Shown here: positions 1-9,103 of the stretch, one piece after another | Layout: every line of letters starts with the position of its first letter | Position numbering within the stretch: the first letter of the stretch is position 1 | Assembly (NCBI GenBank): GCA_041399065.1 | Contig: JAWKTN010000004.1 | Span: 124,001 to 188,000, forward strand | Direction of reading: 5' to 3' | Origin: JAGQPD01 sp020426865 | GTDB lineage: Bacteria > Planctomycetota > Planctomycetia > Pirellulales > Pirellulaceae | DNA: 64,000 bases | The notes under the pieces: model-generated | Told to the model about the DNA's origin: nothing | Database searches by the model: none | Seen by the model: the letters and a program-made list of their open reading frames with translations, nothing else | Made by a program: the position numbers and the translations under genes

Positions 1-662
1 CATCGATCCAGCAGCAGGCGAAATGCCTCCAGTATCCGCACCAGGTTTTTACCGCCAACGCGGAGATTGCCTGCGTAGAGAATATAGTCTTGGGGAATTC
101 CGAGACGCCGCAAGGTGACCTCAATGGTATCGTTCGATGCAGGGCGAAACCGTTCGTCGACTCCCAATGGAACAACACTCGTGCGGCCACGCGGAATCGA
201 AAAGTGTTGAACGGTTTGGCTCCGCGTTGTTTCACTGATGCAAACAAGTCGATTCATTTTGCCAAGTCGACGAAAGACGAGACGCCCGAAACGGCGGCGG
301 ATTCGACGCGGGTATAACTCGGGATGGGTGTGCATGCAGATATCATGCATGGTCAATACGACCGGCCGCGGTGACGCCCATGGTGGGACAAAGGTGGCAT
401 GTACCAGGTCGACACCACTGTGGCGGATTGCTAATGGGAGCCCCAAGAAGTAGGCGGGAATCCGGCGACCGGGCCATACGACCTGTTTACGGAAATTTTC
501 AGGCAACGAACCGAATGCGTCCGCGGTTTTTTGATCCAGACAAAACAAGTGGAACTGATGCGGACTTTCCAAGGCCGCAAGCTGCTGCACAAGACTCAAT
601 TCGTAGGTCTCGACGCCGCCCCCTTGTTGCCCCGCAATCATTGGAAAAATCCCGATCTTCAT
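1..662 (-). CDS. Glycosyltransferase family 4 (GT-B), N-terminal part only
   Basis: The gene runs off the left edge of the window, so only about 220 N-terminal residues are present. The start ATG at 662 gives MKIGIFPMIAGQQGGGVETY, the classic opening of GT-B glycosyltransferases with a glycine-rich loop. Further on are LTMHDICMHTHPELYP, ISETTRSQTVQHF and VVPLGVDERF, then ILYAGNLRVGGKNLVRILEA, which begins the donor-binding Glycos_transf_1 domain. The family transfers a nucleotide-activated sugar to a lipid-linked glycan in the cytoplasm. It is the first visible gene of the polysaccharide locus and lies 63 bases downstream of the methyltransferase on the same strand. Donor and acceptor cannot be told from sequence. 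Confidence 0.85.
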   Translation of the reverse strand, partial: MKIGIFPMIAGQQGGGVETYELSLVQQLAALESPHQFHLFCLDQKTADAFGSLPENFRKQVVWPGRRIPAYFLGLPLAIRHSGVDLVHATFVPPWASPRPVVLTMHDICMHTHPELYPRRIRRRFGRLVFRRLGKMNRLVCISETTRSQTVQHFSIPRGRTSVVPLGVDERFRPASNDTIEVTLRRLGIPQDYILYAGNLRVGGKNLVRILEAFRLLLDR

Positions 663-725
663 CCGCCGTCCACTTCTGTTGAAATAAAATTCCCGTGACA
701 CGATCCCGGTAATCTGCAGCCGAAC

Positions 726-1733
726 TTAGGCATCTCTTCCGCGCTGCTGGCTCGCTGGGTCCGGAAGTATGTTCCCGGCGCCGCGATACAGCGAGATGAT
801 CTGCCGTTCTGACAATGGAAAGGCGTTCTTCCTTCCGAGGAAGAAGTGGCCAAGTGAAGCATCAAGACTGCCGGGTGTGTTGACAATCCAAGGATCGATC
901 AGCCGCAACCAGCAGGCGGTGAGTCGCGCAAAGCCTTTCATCAGCACGCGTGATCGTGGGTGTCGCACGAAACTCAACAGGAAATACTGGTAGGACCATG
1001 CCAAGGCCAGCGCTGCGCCGGCGGTTGCACCACTGGTGATTTCGTCGAAGTGTCGGAACAGGCGGCGGTGCCCGAGACACGTATATCGCGTGAAATCGAA
1101 AGGGCCGCCGTGTACCTGCTGCATGAAAGGCGTTTCTGCGTAGACGATCCCGCGTTCGACCAGTACTCGCTGTAATTCGTCGACACATCGCGGAGGGTCG
1201 GCGACATGTTCCAAGACTGCCTGGATGATGACTCCATCGAAACTAGCATCGGCAAACGGAAGGTCATGTCCGTCGCAGATGATCTCGGTCCGGGTGCCAT
1301 ACGAGACGTCGGTGTTCACCAATTGGATGACGGGATCGTCGACCAACTCCTGCATTCCCTTGCCGACTTCTCCGCAGCCGATGACCAACACGGTGGGGCG
1401 GGGATTTAGCGCGAGAAGTTCCTGACGCAGCCGCGAGTAGTTTTCGGGGGCCGCATAATTTGCCGTGATCTCGGGGATGAGTCGCGCAAACAGCTGTTCG
1501 AGTGCCCCTTGATGCCGAAACGTCGTATCGCCGTGCCCGATGAAGTCGATGATGGAAAAGGCACTCCGATCTTCGTTGAGCAGCACCGGTACTCCGTTGA
1601 CGATCGGATACTGTCGAGCGCACGAATCGAGCGTACACAACAAATTCGACGCCGAGAGGGTTAATGGTGATCGACAATGAGGACACCGCAGCCGTGCAGA
1701 AAGTGATTCATCGAGACCGGATTTCTCCGACAT
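726..1733 (-). CDS. Class I SAM-dependent methyltransferase with N-terminal zinc ribbon
   Basis: 335 residues. Residues about 15-55 form a Trm112-like zinc ribbon (LRCPHCRSPL, then a second cysteine pair in CTLDSCARQYPIVNG). It is followed by a Methyltransf_11 domain with a glycine motif VLVIGCGEVGKG, an acidic strand-2 end and the post-motif FDGVIIQAVLEHVADP. Such proteins occur in surface-polysaccharide clusters, where they methylate sugars or act in modification steps; this role is inferred from context. It sits 18 bases downstream of the GT2 gene on the same strand, which suggests co-transcription. No strong Shine-Dalgarno precedes the ATG. Confidence 0.8.
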   Translation of the reverse strand: MSEKSGLDESLSARLRCPHCRSPLTLSASNLLCTLDSCARQYPIVNGVPVLLNEDRSAFSIIDFIGHGDTTFRHQGALEQLFARLIPEITANYAAPENYSRLRQELLALNPRPTVLVIGCGEVGKGMQELVDDPVIQLVNTDVSYGTRTEIICDGHDLPFADASFDGVIIQAVLEHVADPPRCVDELQRVLVERGIVYAETPFMQQVHGGPFDFTRYTCLGHRRLFRHFDEITSGATAGAALALAWSYQYFLLSFVRHPRSRVLMKGFARLTACWLRLIDPWIVNTPGSLDASLGHFFLGRKNAFPLSERQIISLYRGAGNILPDPASQQRGRDA

Positions 1734-1751
1734 GTTTATCCACGCTTTCTT

Positions 1752-2747
1752 TCAGATTTTATCGTTGCGGCTACTCGCAACTGTATGCCACACGCCTTGT
1801 AGCTGTTCCGCGAACATCACCAAGCCGGCTCGGGCGGTCAAACCGATGATTGCAATGCCGTTGAGTGGGTGCCAACGATGAGGGATATGCCATTTTCGGT
1901 AATAGAGATAGGCGCCATAGTGAAAGTTCACAACGGTTTTCCAGCGTTGCCTCAGTCCATTTCGCGACCCACCATGATGCTCTTCATGCAGCAACTGCGA
2001 CGCCGGCACGCAGTGGATCTCCAATCCCGATTGCCAGATGGAGCGACACCAATCGACATCGTTCCAATAGAGAAAGAACTGGGGATCGAGCATCCCGGCT
2101 CGAGTGATCGCTTCGCGTCGTACCATCAGTGCCGCGCCGGAGGCTGTGTCGACCGGAAACGGCTCATCGGAATGTTGGCTTGAATAGAGCAAATAATGTT
2201 GTGACCAAGGGTTTTGGGGGAATAGCCGGGTGAGAATTGAGAACCGTCCAAACAATGCCGCCCACGGAGACGGAAATCGTTTGACCGTCCCTTGCACACT
2301 GCCATCAACGTTCATTACTCGGGGCGCAACCGCTCCCACGTTGAGGTGGAGGTCAAGGTAACGAACTAGAATATTCAGGGTGGAGTCGGGCAATATTGTG
2401 TCGCTATTGAGCAAGAACAGGAATCGCCCCTTCGCTAACTTCATTCCCTGGTTGCAACCGCCGGTGTGTCCGAGATTCTCTTGATTCGCAATACATCGGA
2501 CCTGCGGGAATTTCTGCCGCACCATCTCGGCACTGTGATCGCCCGATGCGTTGTCGATCACGATCACTTCATATCGCACCTGTTGCCGCGAAGCAAAGAT
2601 GCTCTCCAGGCCCCGCTGCAATACGTGCGGAGTTTTATAGTTGACGATGATCACCGTTACGTCCGCTTCGAATTCGACGTGGGCGCTGCAAACGCCTTCC
2701 TCGCAGCGGATGTCAGTGACGGGCGGATTCGAGGGCGAAAATGGCAT
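1752..2747 (-). CDS. Family 2 glycosyltransferase, rhamnosyltransferase-like
   Basis: 331 residues. The GT-A fold is visible as VTVIIVNYKTPHVLQRGLES, the nucleotide-binding IDNASGD, the DXD-like LLNSDTILPDS and the acceptor-side motif FFLYWNDVDWCRS. This combination is typical of the WbbL/RfbF-type subgroup that adds rhamnose or similar sugars to lipid-linked glycans. Since rfbC and rfbD lie in the same locus, dTDP-rhamnose is a reasonable donor, but that is inference. The C-terminus has a hydrophobic stretch (HPLNGIAIIGLTARAGLVMF) that could touch the membrane. ATG at 2747 is used. Confidence 0.85.
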   Translation of the reverse strand: MPFSPSNPPVTDIRCEEGVCSAHVEFEADVTVIIVNYKTPHVLQRGLESIFASRQQVRYEVIVIDNASGDHSAEMVRQKFPQVRCIANQENLGHTGGCNQGMKLAKGRFLFLLNSDTILPDSTLNILVRYLDLHLNVGAVAPRVMNVDGSVQGTVKRFPSPWAALFGRFSILTRLFPQNPWSQHYLLYSSQHSDEPFPVDTASGAALMVRREAITRAGMLDPQFFLYWNDVDWCRSIWQSGLEIHCVPASQLLHEEHHGGSRNGLRQRWKTVVNFHYGAYLYYRKWHIPHRWHPLNGIAIIGLTARAGLVMFAEQLQGVWHTVASSRNDKI

Positions 2748-2826
2748 CGGCCGTCTGCTCTTATCGAAGTACCATAAATCGGAAGGGATCGCCGGGACGA
2801 TACGAAAATTTCGAGCGATTCATTCC

Positions 2827-3894
2827 CTAATGAAAAGCATACGGGCCCTTCTTGAAATACAGGTCCTCCCCAGGACTGGTCACCGGTGTTAGGAATGACT
2901 CGCTGGCCAACAGCGACTCGAGGTCTTCTAACGAGTAATGATCCGCGGTGAGCGAGGAATACTCGTTAAAAGGCACCGGCGAACACTCCGCGTAATGCTG
3001 CTCCATCGCCGGCGGCGGAAAAAACGGCAGAATCACCCACAGCCGATCCAGTTCGCGCGTCCGTTCGATCTCGTTGCGACTGATCAACAACTCATGAATC
3101 TTCTCGCCCGGTCGTATGCCGATCCGCTCGACCGTCACCCGTTCATCGCCCAAGTGCTTGATCATGACTTTTGTCAGTGAATCCAGTGTCGTGGCGCGCA
3201 TTTTGGGTACTAGGACCTCGCCGCCCACTCCCAGTTCCGCGGCCTCGCAGGCCCGAGCAACAACCTCGCTCTTGCGTAGGAAAAACCGCGTCATGGATGG
3301 ATCGGTAACGCGAATCTTGTTATGGCGAGAGAGTGTTTCCTGGAAGATCGGTATCACGCTTCCTGCCGAACCCATTACGTTACCCGCTCGATAGGTGATC
3401 ATCCGAGTCCCCGACGACTCCTGGCTCGCCAACTGAACGATCCGCTCCGATGCCAGTTTCGTGATCCCATAGAAATTCACGGGATCGACCGCCTTGTCGG
3501 ACGATACGTACAATACGCATTCCGCTTGATTAGACAACGCAGCATCCACGACATTTTGCGTGCCAATGACATTCGTTTTTACGGCCTCTCGTGCGTTCTC
3601 TTCCACGACGGGGACGTGCTTTAGCGCTGCCAGGTGGATGATCACCTGGTGGTTTCGGCAGGCCGAGATCAACTCCTTGCGTTCTCGCACGTCACCGAGC
3701 AGATAACGAACGTTGGTTGCTTCCTGAAAACGCCGGCGCATCTCTACCTGTCGGTATTCGCCGCGCGAGAAAATCGTGATTTCAGCGGCTCCGGCTTCCA
3801 ACAACTGCCGTGTGAATTCCTGGCCCCAGGTGCCGGTCCCCCCTGTGATAAAGATCCGCTTGTCACGCCATACGTTTCGATCATTTGTAATCAT
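2827..3894 (-). CDS. UDP-N-acetylglucosamine 4,6-dehydratase-like (PseB/CapD family)
   Basis: The Rossmann NAD(P) motif ITGGTGTWGQEF sits near residue 20, the catalytic YGITK (Tyr-x3-Lys) near 145, and HLAALKHVPVVEENAREAV in between. This is the Polysacc_synt_2/PseB signature of enzymes that dehydrate UDP-GlcNAc to a 4-keto-6-deoxy sugar for capsule or glycan synthesis. The protein is about 355 residues, as expected. ATG at 3894 is taken as the start; a GTG three codons upstream (3903) is also possible. The 77-base gap to the upstream co-polymerase gene keeps it in the same transcriptional direction. The exact sugar product is not determinable. Confidence 0.82.
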   Translation of the reverse strand: MITNDRNVWRDKRIFITGGTGTWGQEFTRQLLEAGAAEITIFSRGEYRQVEMRRRFQEATNVRYLLGDVRERKELISACRNHQVIIHLAALKHVPVVEENAREAVKTNVIGTQNVVDAALSNQAECVLYVSSDKAVDPVNFYGITKLASERIVQLASQESSGTRMITYRAGNVMGSAGSVIPIFQETLSRHNKIRVTDPSMTRFFLRKSEVVARACEAAELGVGGEVLVPKMRATTLDSLTKVMIKHLGDERVTVERIGIRPGEKIHELLISRNEIERTRELDRLWVILPFFPPPAMEQHYAECSPVPFNEYSSLTADHYSLEDLESLLASESFLTPVTSPGEDLYFKKGPYAFH

Positions 3895-3971
3895 TATTGG
3901 CACATACTCATTGTAAAGACCCGGTAATACACACTAGCTTACCTATACCAATCGCAGACCAACGCAGAATG

Positions 3972-5522
3972 TTACGCCTTTTCAATTGCTTTTTTTCCCC
4001 GCGTGCGGACACGAAAGGCCGTTTGAATGTCCCATACCAGTGCCAAACCACTTGCCATCGCCATACCAGCGACAGCTGCAGCAACCAGCACCATTTTCAA
4101 ACTCGGACCACGGGGCGTAAGTATCGCCGTGGGTGGAGAAACGACGCGGTAATTGGCCAAAGACGCTTGATTCATTACCTCGGTAATACGTGCTTCCTCG
4201 TAGCTGCCGGCGTACGTCGCGTAATTTTTGGATAATAACTCGACCTCACGCTGCATCTGCTGCGCCTGGGAGCGAACCCGGACGTTTTTCTCCAGCGTCT
4301 GTTCTACTTCCTGACGTCGACGATGTAACACCTCCACCCGCTTGCGTAAGCCATCCAATTCCGCCGATTTGCTGTGGCTGGTCGCTTGCAACGCCACCCG
4401 AGCCGAATTCAATCCGTACTCCTCGTCAAACGGGACCAATTCCGGTTCCAACTGATGTCCCCGTTGCAACGCCTCCCGTTGCTCTTGCCAACTCAAAGTT
4501 TCTGGGGTTCCCTCGCGATAGGAGGACGCAATTGCAGCACCTGCCAGTGCAACCGTCGCGATCCGCTCCTGATATTCCGCACGTACGGGATTGAACTGTT
4601 GTCGACGACGAATCAATACGGATTCCGGCTGGTCCGCCAACTGCAAGTCGATCGACTTTAGTTCCGTTTCCAATGATGCCAGTTGTGCTTCCGCCGACAC
4701 TATGTCCTGCTGCAGTTTCTCATGAAGAGACATCGATTCGTCAGTTGTGGTATCCAGTGACCACACGTCGTTCTCGATTTGGAATTCCAGCAGCCGCGCC
4801 TCAGACGCCCGCAACTCCTCACGCCGCTGTTGTGTCTGCTCAGTGAAAAACTGCCGCACCCCGGAGTCCTCATGTGTCGCAAGATGCCGAATGTGGTAGG
4901 CTTCCAGTAACCGCTCCAGAATGATCTCGCCATGGTCGGGCGCCGGTGTCGTTAGAGTAATACTCATCACGTCCGTGTCCTCTACCAACTCAACGTCCAA
5001 CTGCTCGGACAAAGCCAATTCGATCTTCTCAAGCTGCGTCAGCTTCGGGCGTAATCCCAGCTTCTCTAACGCAAGCTGTACCGTATCGGTAACCGCTCGC
5101 TTCGCGTTACTCAATGTCCGCTTGATTTTCTGCCACTGTGTTACCGGTGGCGGTGGCGTAAAAAATGCCTCCCCTAATGACGCAACCACCTCATGCATCA
5201 AGTCGGGACTGGTGAGGATCTCAATCTCGTTGTTCACGTCCTCCTTGCGGCGTGTCACCAGGATCTGTTTGCCCTGAATCGTCGGCGGTGGCATGATCTC
5301 CTGACCCATCCGGTAATAGAGCGACGCCACGACGTCGTATCGAGGTCCCACGATGCAGAGATACGCCAGGGCCATTGCCATCGTCGCTAGCATTCCTGCA
5401 AGCAACCAATACCGACGTCGCCAGTAAAAGTCGACGACCAGCAACAGTTCCGGTCCGAGCAAAGCAGACGTGTCCCCGGACGACGATTCGCCCGGCGTCA
5501 CGCAATGGGATTCTTGTCTCAT
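3972..5522 (-). CDS. Polysaccharide co-polymerase / chain-length determinant (Wzz-GumC type)
   Basis: About 516 residues. One transmembrane segment lies near the N-terminus (LLAGMLATMAMALAYLCIVG) and another near the C-terminus (MVLVAAAVAGMAMASGLALV). They flank a long periplasmic coiled coil rich in Glu, Gln and Arg. The segment VVSPPTAILTPRGPSLKMVL is the conserved proline-rich lead-in to the second membrane helix in this family. No C-terminal BY-kinase is fused, unlike many GumC/Wzc proteins. It would work with the Wza-like lipoprotein transcribed in the other direction from 5818. The start at 5522 is preceded by a weak AGG; ATG at 5576 would add 18 residues and cannot be excluded. Confidence 0.85.
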   Translation of the reverse strand: MRQESHCVTPGESSSGDTSALLGPELLLVVDFYWRRRYWLLAGMLATMAMALAYLCIVGPRYDVVASLYYRMGQEIMPPPTIQGKQILVTRRKEDVNNEIEILTSPDLMHEVVASLGEAFFTPPPPVTQWQKIKRTLSNAKRAVTDTVQLALEKLGLRPKLTQLEKIELALSEQLDVELVEDTDVMSITLTTPAPDHGEIILERLLEAYHIRHLATHEDSGVRQFFTEQTQQRREELRASEARLLEFQIENDVWSLDTTTDESMSLHEKLQQDIVSAEAQLASLETELKSIDLQLADQPESVLIRRRQQFNPVRAEYQERIATVALAGAAIASSYREGTPETLSWQEQREALQRGHQLEPELVPFDEEYGLNSARVALQATSHSKSAELDGLRKRVEVLHRRRQEVEQTLEKNVRVRSQAQQMQREVELLSKNYATYAGSYEEARITEVMNQASLANYRVVSPPTAILTPRGPSLKMVLVAAAVAGMAMASGLALVWDIQTAFRVRTRGKKAIEKA

Positions 5523-5576
5523 GGAGCACCTAACCAAGAGGACTTCGAGCAACTGGGCTCGGCTATAATCAAGCAT

Positions 5577-5817
5577 GAAACGTCCCGCCCAAACGTTCGA
5601 AGTTCACTATAAGCTAACTGCCGCCGAGTTTCACCCCCCAGGAGTAGTGATTTTGCCAGGTTAATTTGCGTCATTTGCACAGGCTGGCTGATTTTCGTCG
5701 ATTGTGACGGCTGGCGGCAATTTCGTTACGTTCCGCATCACCCCTACCGATCGTTAGGTAAAGCTGCCACTCGACGGAAATGGTAGCTCAAGTGTCACCT
5801 TCCGCAGGCAACATCGA
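5577..5817. promoter_or_regulatory. Divergent intergenic region between co-polymerase and export genes
   Basis: About 240 to 295 bases separate the divergently transcribed Wzz-like and Wza-like genes, so both promoters of the two export components probably lie here. I found no convincing hexamer pair or operator; the assignment rests on gene orientation only. Confidence 0.35.
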
Positions 5818-6696
5818 ATGAACCGTAAACGAGCAACTTCGTTGATGCTGTTGCTGCTTTCTGCCGCCTTGCTGGGGTGCGCCGGCAAGCGGCTGCGCGT
5901 ACCGGGCGATCGCTGGCCCACGCCATCCTCCGCAATTCGACTGGTGAACTACGAGCAGGCCGGTGATGATTTAGTATTTGCCTCGATCGTCGAAGAGGCG
6001 GGAGGCGTCCCGATGCTTCCTCCCGAGACGCCGCCAACAACTCTTAGGGCAGTCGAAGCGCCGCGGCTGGAAACACCACCGCCGTCTCCGGCTTGCTCGG
6101 ATGGCTACCAGATTGCCTGGGGGGATCGGTTGGAAATCAAGTTCCGGAATGTCGCGGAACTTAACGAAATCGTCACTGTTCGTCCCGATGGATTCATTTC
6201 CTTGCAGATCGTCGGTGACGTTCTTGCTGCGGGTCGAACTCCCGAAGATTTGCGGCAGGAATTGATGATCCGTTATGCCGAGGACCTTAAGAGCTCTGAA
6301 CTCGTCGTACTGGTGCAATCATCTTCGGGTAACTCGATCTATGTCGGCGGTGAAGTTCTTTCGCCAGCACGCGTGGCAATGTCCGGCGATCTCACACTCT
6401 TGCAAGCCGTGATTACAGCCGGTGGATTCAAGGAAACGGCTGACCTAAAACGGGTGATTGTCAAGCACGCCGACGGCCGCTGCTGTGAATACAATCTTCA
6501 AGCCGCTATTGAAAACTGCGATCCTCGGCATGACGTGCCGCTTCAGCCTCACGACGTCGTCTACGTTCCGCGCAGCTGCATCGCAAAGGTAAATCTGTGG
6601 GTCGACCAGTATATCAACCGTGTACTGCCGTTCGATCGTAGCTTTGGTGTGTTTCTTACGAACACACCCAGCACCGGCGGAGTCGTTGCCCCGTAG
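5818..6696 (+). CDS. Polysaccharide export lipoprotein, Wza/SLBB family
   Basis: 292 residues with a lipoprotein signal peptide (MNRKRATSLMLLLLSAALLG followed by Cys21). After a proline-rich linker comes the Poly_export domain beginning YQIAWGDRLEIKFRNVAEL, with TVRPDGFISLQIVGDVLAAG. One SLBB-like domain follows (IYVGGEVLSPARVAMSGDL, TLLQAVITAGGF, DVVYVPRS). The family forms the outer-membrane export channel for exopolysaccharide. The typical C-terminal amphipathic helix is short here (LWVDQYINRVLPFDRSFGVF). It faces the co-polymerase gene head to head, so both halves of the trans-envelope export device are encoded together. Confidence 0.88.
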   Translation: MNRKRATSLMLLLLSAALLGCAGKRLRVPGDRWPTPSSAIRLVNYEQAGDDLVFASIVEEAGGVPMLPPETPPTTLRAVEAPRLETPPPSPACSDGYQIAWGDRLEIKFRNVAELNEIVTVRPDGFISLQIVGDVLAAGRTPEDLRQELMIRYAEDLKSSELVVLVQSSSGNSIYVGGEVLSPARVAMSGDLTLLQAVITAGGFKETADLKRVIVKHADGRCCEYNLQAAIENCDPRHDVPLQPHDVVYVPRSCIAKVNLWVDQYINRVLPFDRSFGVFLTNTPSTGGVVAP

Positions 6697-6706
6697 CGCA
6701 CGATGC

Positions 6707-7246
6707 CTAATCGAAATAGGGCAGTTCTGACAGTAGACTCCCCTGAGAGTCCTTCTGCGATACCAGAGGATTCGGATCCGGCCAAGTGATCGCCAGCTCG
6801 GGGTCATCCCACCGCAACGTTTGCTCACCAGCGGGATAGTATTTGTCAGTGCACTTATAGAAGACGTCGGCGGCGCCGCTGAGGACGTAAAAGCCGTGGG
6901 CAAAGCCGGGGGGGACGTACAGCTGCTGGAGGCTTTTCTCACTCAATCGCACGCCGACCCACTGTTTGAACGTCGGCGAACTACGGCGCAAGTCTACCAC
7001 GACATCGTAGACTTCGCCTGACAACGCCCATACCAACTTCCCTTGCGGATGTGGCAGCTGATAATGCAACCCTCGCAATGTGCCCCGGCACGACCGCGAG
7101 TAATTGTCCTGAACGAATTCCTCGGCAATGCCGATGTCTCGGTACCGCTGCGCCTGAAACGTCTCGCAAAACTGGCCGCGCTGGTCATGAAAGACTCGCG
7201 GTTCAATCAACAATAATCCCGGCAGTTTGTATGGAGTAACGTTCAT
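6707..7246 (-). CDS. rfbC: dTDP-4-dehydrorhamnose 3,5-epimerase
   Basis: About 179 residues. Diagnostic motifs are PRVFHDQRGQFCETFQAQRY, FVQDNYSRSCRGTLRGLHYQ, VWALSGEVYDVVVDLRRSSP and PPGFAHGFYVLSGAADVFYK. They include the catalytic histidine in LRGLHYQ and the RmlC cupin fold. The enzyme converts dTDP-4-keto-6-deoxyglucose to the 4-keto-rhamnose isomer, the third step of dTDP-L-rhamnose synthesis. ATG at 7246 is chosen because homologues start at this point; an upstream TTG at 7285 would add an unlikely tail. Its stop lies 10 bases from that of the Wza-like gene, a convergent arrangement. rfbA and rfbB are not in the window. Confidence 0.92.
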   Translation of the reverse strand: MNVTPYKLPGLLLIEPRVFHDQRGQFCETFQAQRYRDIGIAEEFVQDNYSRSCRGTLRGLHYQLPHPQGKLVWALSGEVYDVVVDLRRSSPTFKQWVGVRLSEKSLQQLYVPPGFAHGFYVLSGAADVFYKCTDKYYPAGEQTLRWDDPELAITWPDPNPLVSQKDSQGSLLSELPYFD

Positions 7247-7528
7247 CGAAGTACGATCGTAGGTCTCGTGTGCCACTTCCTTCAATCAGGCATCAGCCGA
7301 ACAATTACGGGCTCCGGCCGCTTGCCGAACACTGCGTGAAACTTTCCCAGCCCACTTGCGGTTACGCAATCTTTCGAACATTCTAGTTGATCGACAGTGT
7401 ACTGCAAATAAGCCGTCGTACTTCGTGACGAAGACGTCGAATCGCTGCGTCGCTCCGAGGCTGTGATTGTTGAAGCAGCGATGGTGGGGCAATCTGGATG
7501 CCGGGTTGTGGTAAGTGGGGACTGCAAA

Positions 7529-8407
7529 GTGAGAACTGCGGTTACAGGGGCTGATGGACAGCTCGGGCGCGCCTTCGCACGACATCTGAAGGACAGGTGT
7601 GTGCCCCTGGCAAAGTCCGACTGCGACCTCCTCGAATCGGCAAGCGTCTACCGCGCACTCGATATCGTCCGACCAGCTATCATCATCAACTGTGCCGCAT
7701 ATACTCAAGTAGATCATGCCGAACACCAGCCGGATGTCTGTTATGCCGTCAATGCCGATGGGGTAACGACGCTTGCCAAATGGTGTCAGCAGCACGATGC
7801 GGCATTGGTCCACATCAGTACCGACTACGTTTTCGGACAACCGTCGGAGAACCGTATGCCCTGGACCGAATCCGATGTACCGATGCCGGCATGTACCTAC
7901 GCGGCGAGCAAATTGGCGGGTGAACAGCATGCGGCAGGGGTCCCGCGCCATCTGATCATTCGCACGTGTGGGTTGTACGGGCCGGTGGCAAAGGCCAATT
8001 TCGTCGACACCATGTTGCGTTTGGGGAGCCAACGATCCGAGTTGCGCATCGTTGCCGACCAGCAGTGCACGCCAACGTATGTCGAGCACCTCGTACCAGC
8101 AATACTACAGCTGTTGGAAGTTGCCCTCGCAACACCGACCAAAGCGGGCAATCTGCCTACTGATGAATCGTTGTGGGGGTTGTACCACCTTACAAATTCC
8201 GGCGAAACTTGCTGGAGCCAGTTCGCAAAGGAAATCTTCCACCTGGCGAAGTTGGACGTTGACGTTCAGGAAATCAGTTCCCTCGAGTATGGTGCCGCCG
8301 CCCAACGCCCAAGTTATAGTGTGCTCGACATGTCCAAGTACCTTTCGACCGGTTGCCGGCCGTTGCCCTCCTGGCAACAGGCGTTGGCCAGGTATCTGAC
8401 GAGTTGA
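7529..8407 (+). CDS. rfbD: dTDP-4-dehydrorhamnose reductase
   Basis: About 292 residues from GTG 7529, which follows a GGGG-rich ribosome site and puts the family opening VRTAVTGADGQLGRAFARHL at the N-terminus. Also visible are INCAAYTQVDHAE, STDYVFG and YAASKLAGEQ (catalytic Tyr-x3-Lys), HLIIRTCGLYG, and a C-terminal RPSYSVLDMSKY typical of RmlD. It makes the final NADPH-dependent reduction to dTDP-L-rhamnose. An in-frame GTG at 7463 and an ATG at 7481 are alternatives. It is divergent from rfbC and 15 bases upstream of the HAD gene, probably one transcript with it. Confidence 0.9.
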   Translation: MRTAVTGADGQLGRAFARHLKDRCVPLAKSDCDLLESASVYRALDIVRPAIIINCAAYTQVDHAEHQPDVCYAVNADGVTTLAKWCQQHDAALVHISTDYVFGQPSENRMPWTESDVPMPACTYAASKLAGEQHAAGVPRHLIIRTCGLYGPVAKANFVDTMLRLGSQRSELRIVADQQCTPTYVEHLVPAILQLLEVALATPTKAGNLPTDESLWGLYHLTNSGETCWSQFAKEIFHLAKLDVDVQEISSLEYGAAAQRPSYSVLDMSKYLSTGCRPLPSWQQALARYLTS

Positions 8408-8422
8408 AAAGATTGCGGTAAT

Positions 8423-9103
8423 ATGCAAAAAATTTCTAATCCAAAGCCGGGACCTATTTCCGCTGTTGCGTTCGACATGGATGGGTTGATGTTCAACACA
8501 GAAGAGCTATATGAGTACGTCGGCGGTGAGATACTTCGTCGTCGTGGTCATACGCTAACCACTGATCTGCTGAATGAAATGATGGGACGCCCCAGTCCCA
8601 TTTCACTGCAAATCATGATCGACCGACACGGTCTGACCGACAATGTGTCCGACCTGGAACGAGAAAATGATCAGTTGTTTGACGAAATCCTCCCGACGCG
8701 TCTGCAGACAATGCCTGGTCTGTTGGAATTGCTCGACTGGCTGGAAATGCGTGGCATTGCCAAAGCCATCACGACCAGCAGTCGACGAGCCATGTTCGAT
8801 CGGTTGATGGTGCTTTCGGGGCTCTTGCCTCGTTTTGAGTTTTCGATCACGGCCGAAGATATCACGCATGGTAAACCGCATCCACAAATCTATGACATGG
8901 CGGCCGACAGGTTCGGCGTGCCAACCTCGCGGATGATGGTGTTGGAGGACAGCCAGATCGGTTGCCGTGCGGCGGTAGCAGCCAATTCATTTGCCGTGGC
9001 TGTGCCTGGTGATCACAGTCGGCACCATGAGTTTGTCGGTGTTCGATTCATCGCCGATACGCTTCATGACACACGAATTTACGCCGCGATTGAATCCGCA
9101 TGA
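8423..9103 (+). CDS. HAD-superfamily phosphatase/phosphoglucomutase-like hydrolase
   Basis: 226 residues. HAD motif I is AVAFDMDGLMFNTEE (nucleophile and acid/base aspartates), motif II ITTSSRRAMFD, motif III Lys in GKPHPQIYDMAA, and motif IV MVLEDSQIGCRAAVAA. The alpha-helical cap between motifs I and II puts it in the beta-phosphoglucomutase/GS1-like subgroup that acts on sugar phosphates or related phosphate esters. The substrate is unknown. It overlaps the following SDR gene by four bases (ATGA), which implies translational coupling, and follows rfbD closely. Confidence 0.85.
   Translation: MQKISNPKPGPISAVAFDMDGLMFNTEELYEYVGGEILRRRGHTLTTDLLNEMMGRPSPISLQIMIDRHGLTDNVSDLERENDQLFDEILPTRLQTMPGLLELLDWLEMRGIAKAITTSSRRAMFDRLMVLSGLLPRFEFSITAEDITHGKPHPQIYDMAADRFGVPTSRMMVLEDSQIGCRAAVAANSFAVAVPGDHSRHHEFVGVRFIADTLHDTRIYAAIESA

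Noticed and set aside
7286..8089. 267-codon minus-strand open frame
   Set aside because: Antisense to rfbD, whose motifs are clear.
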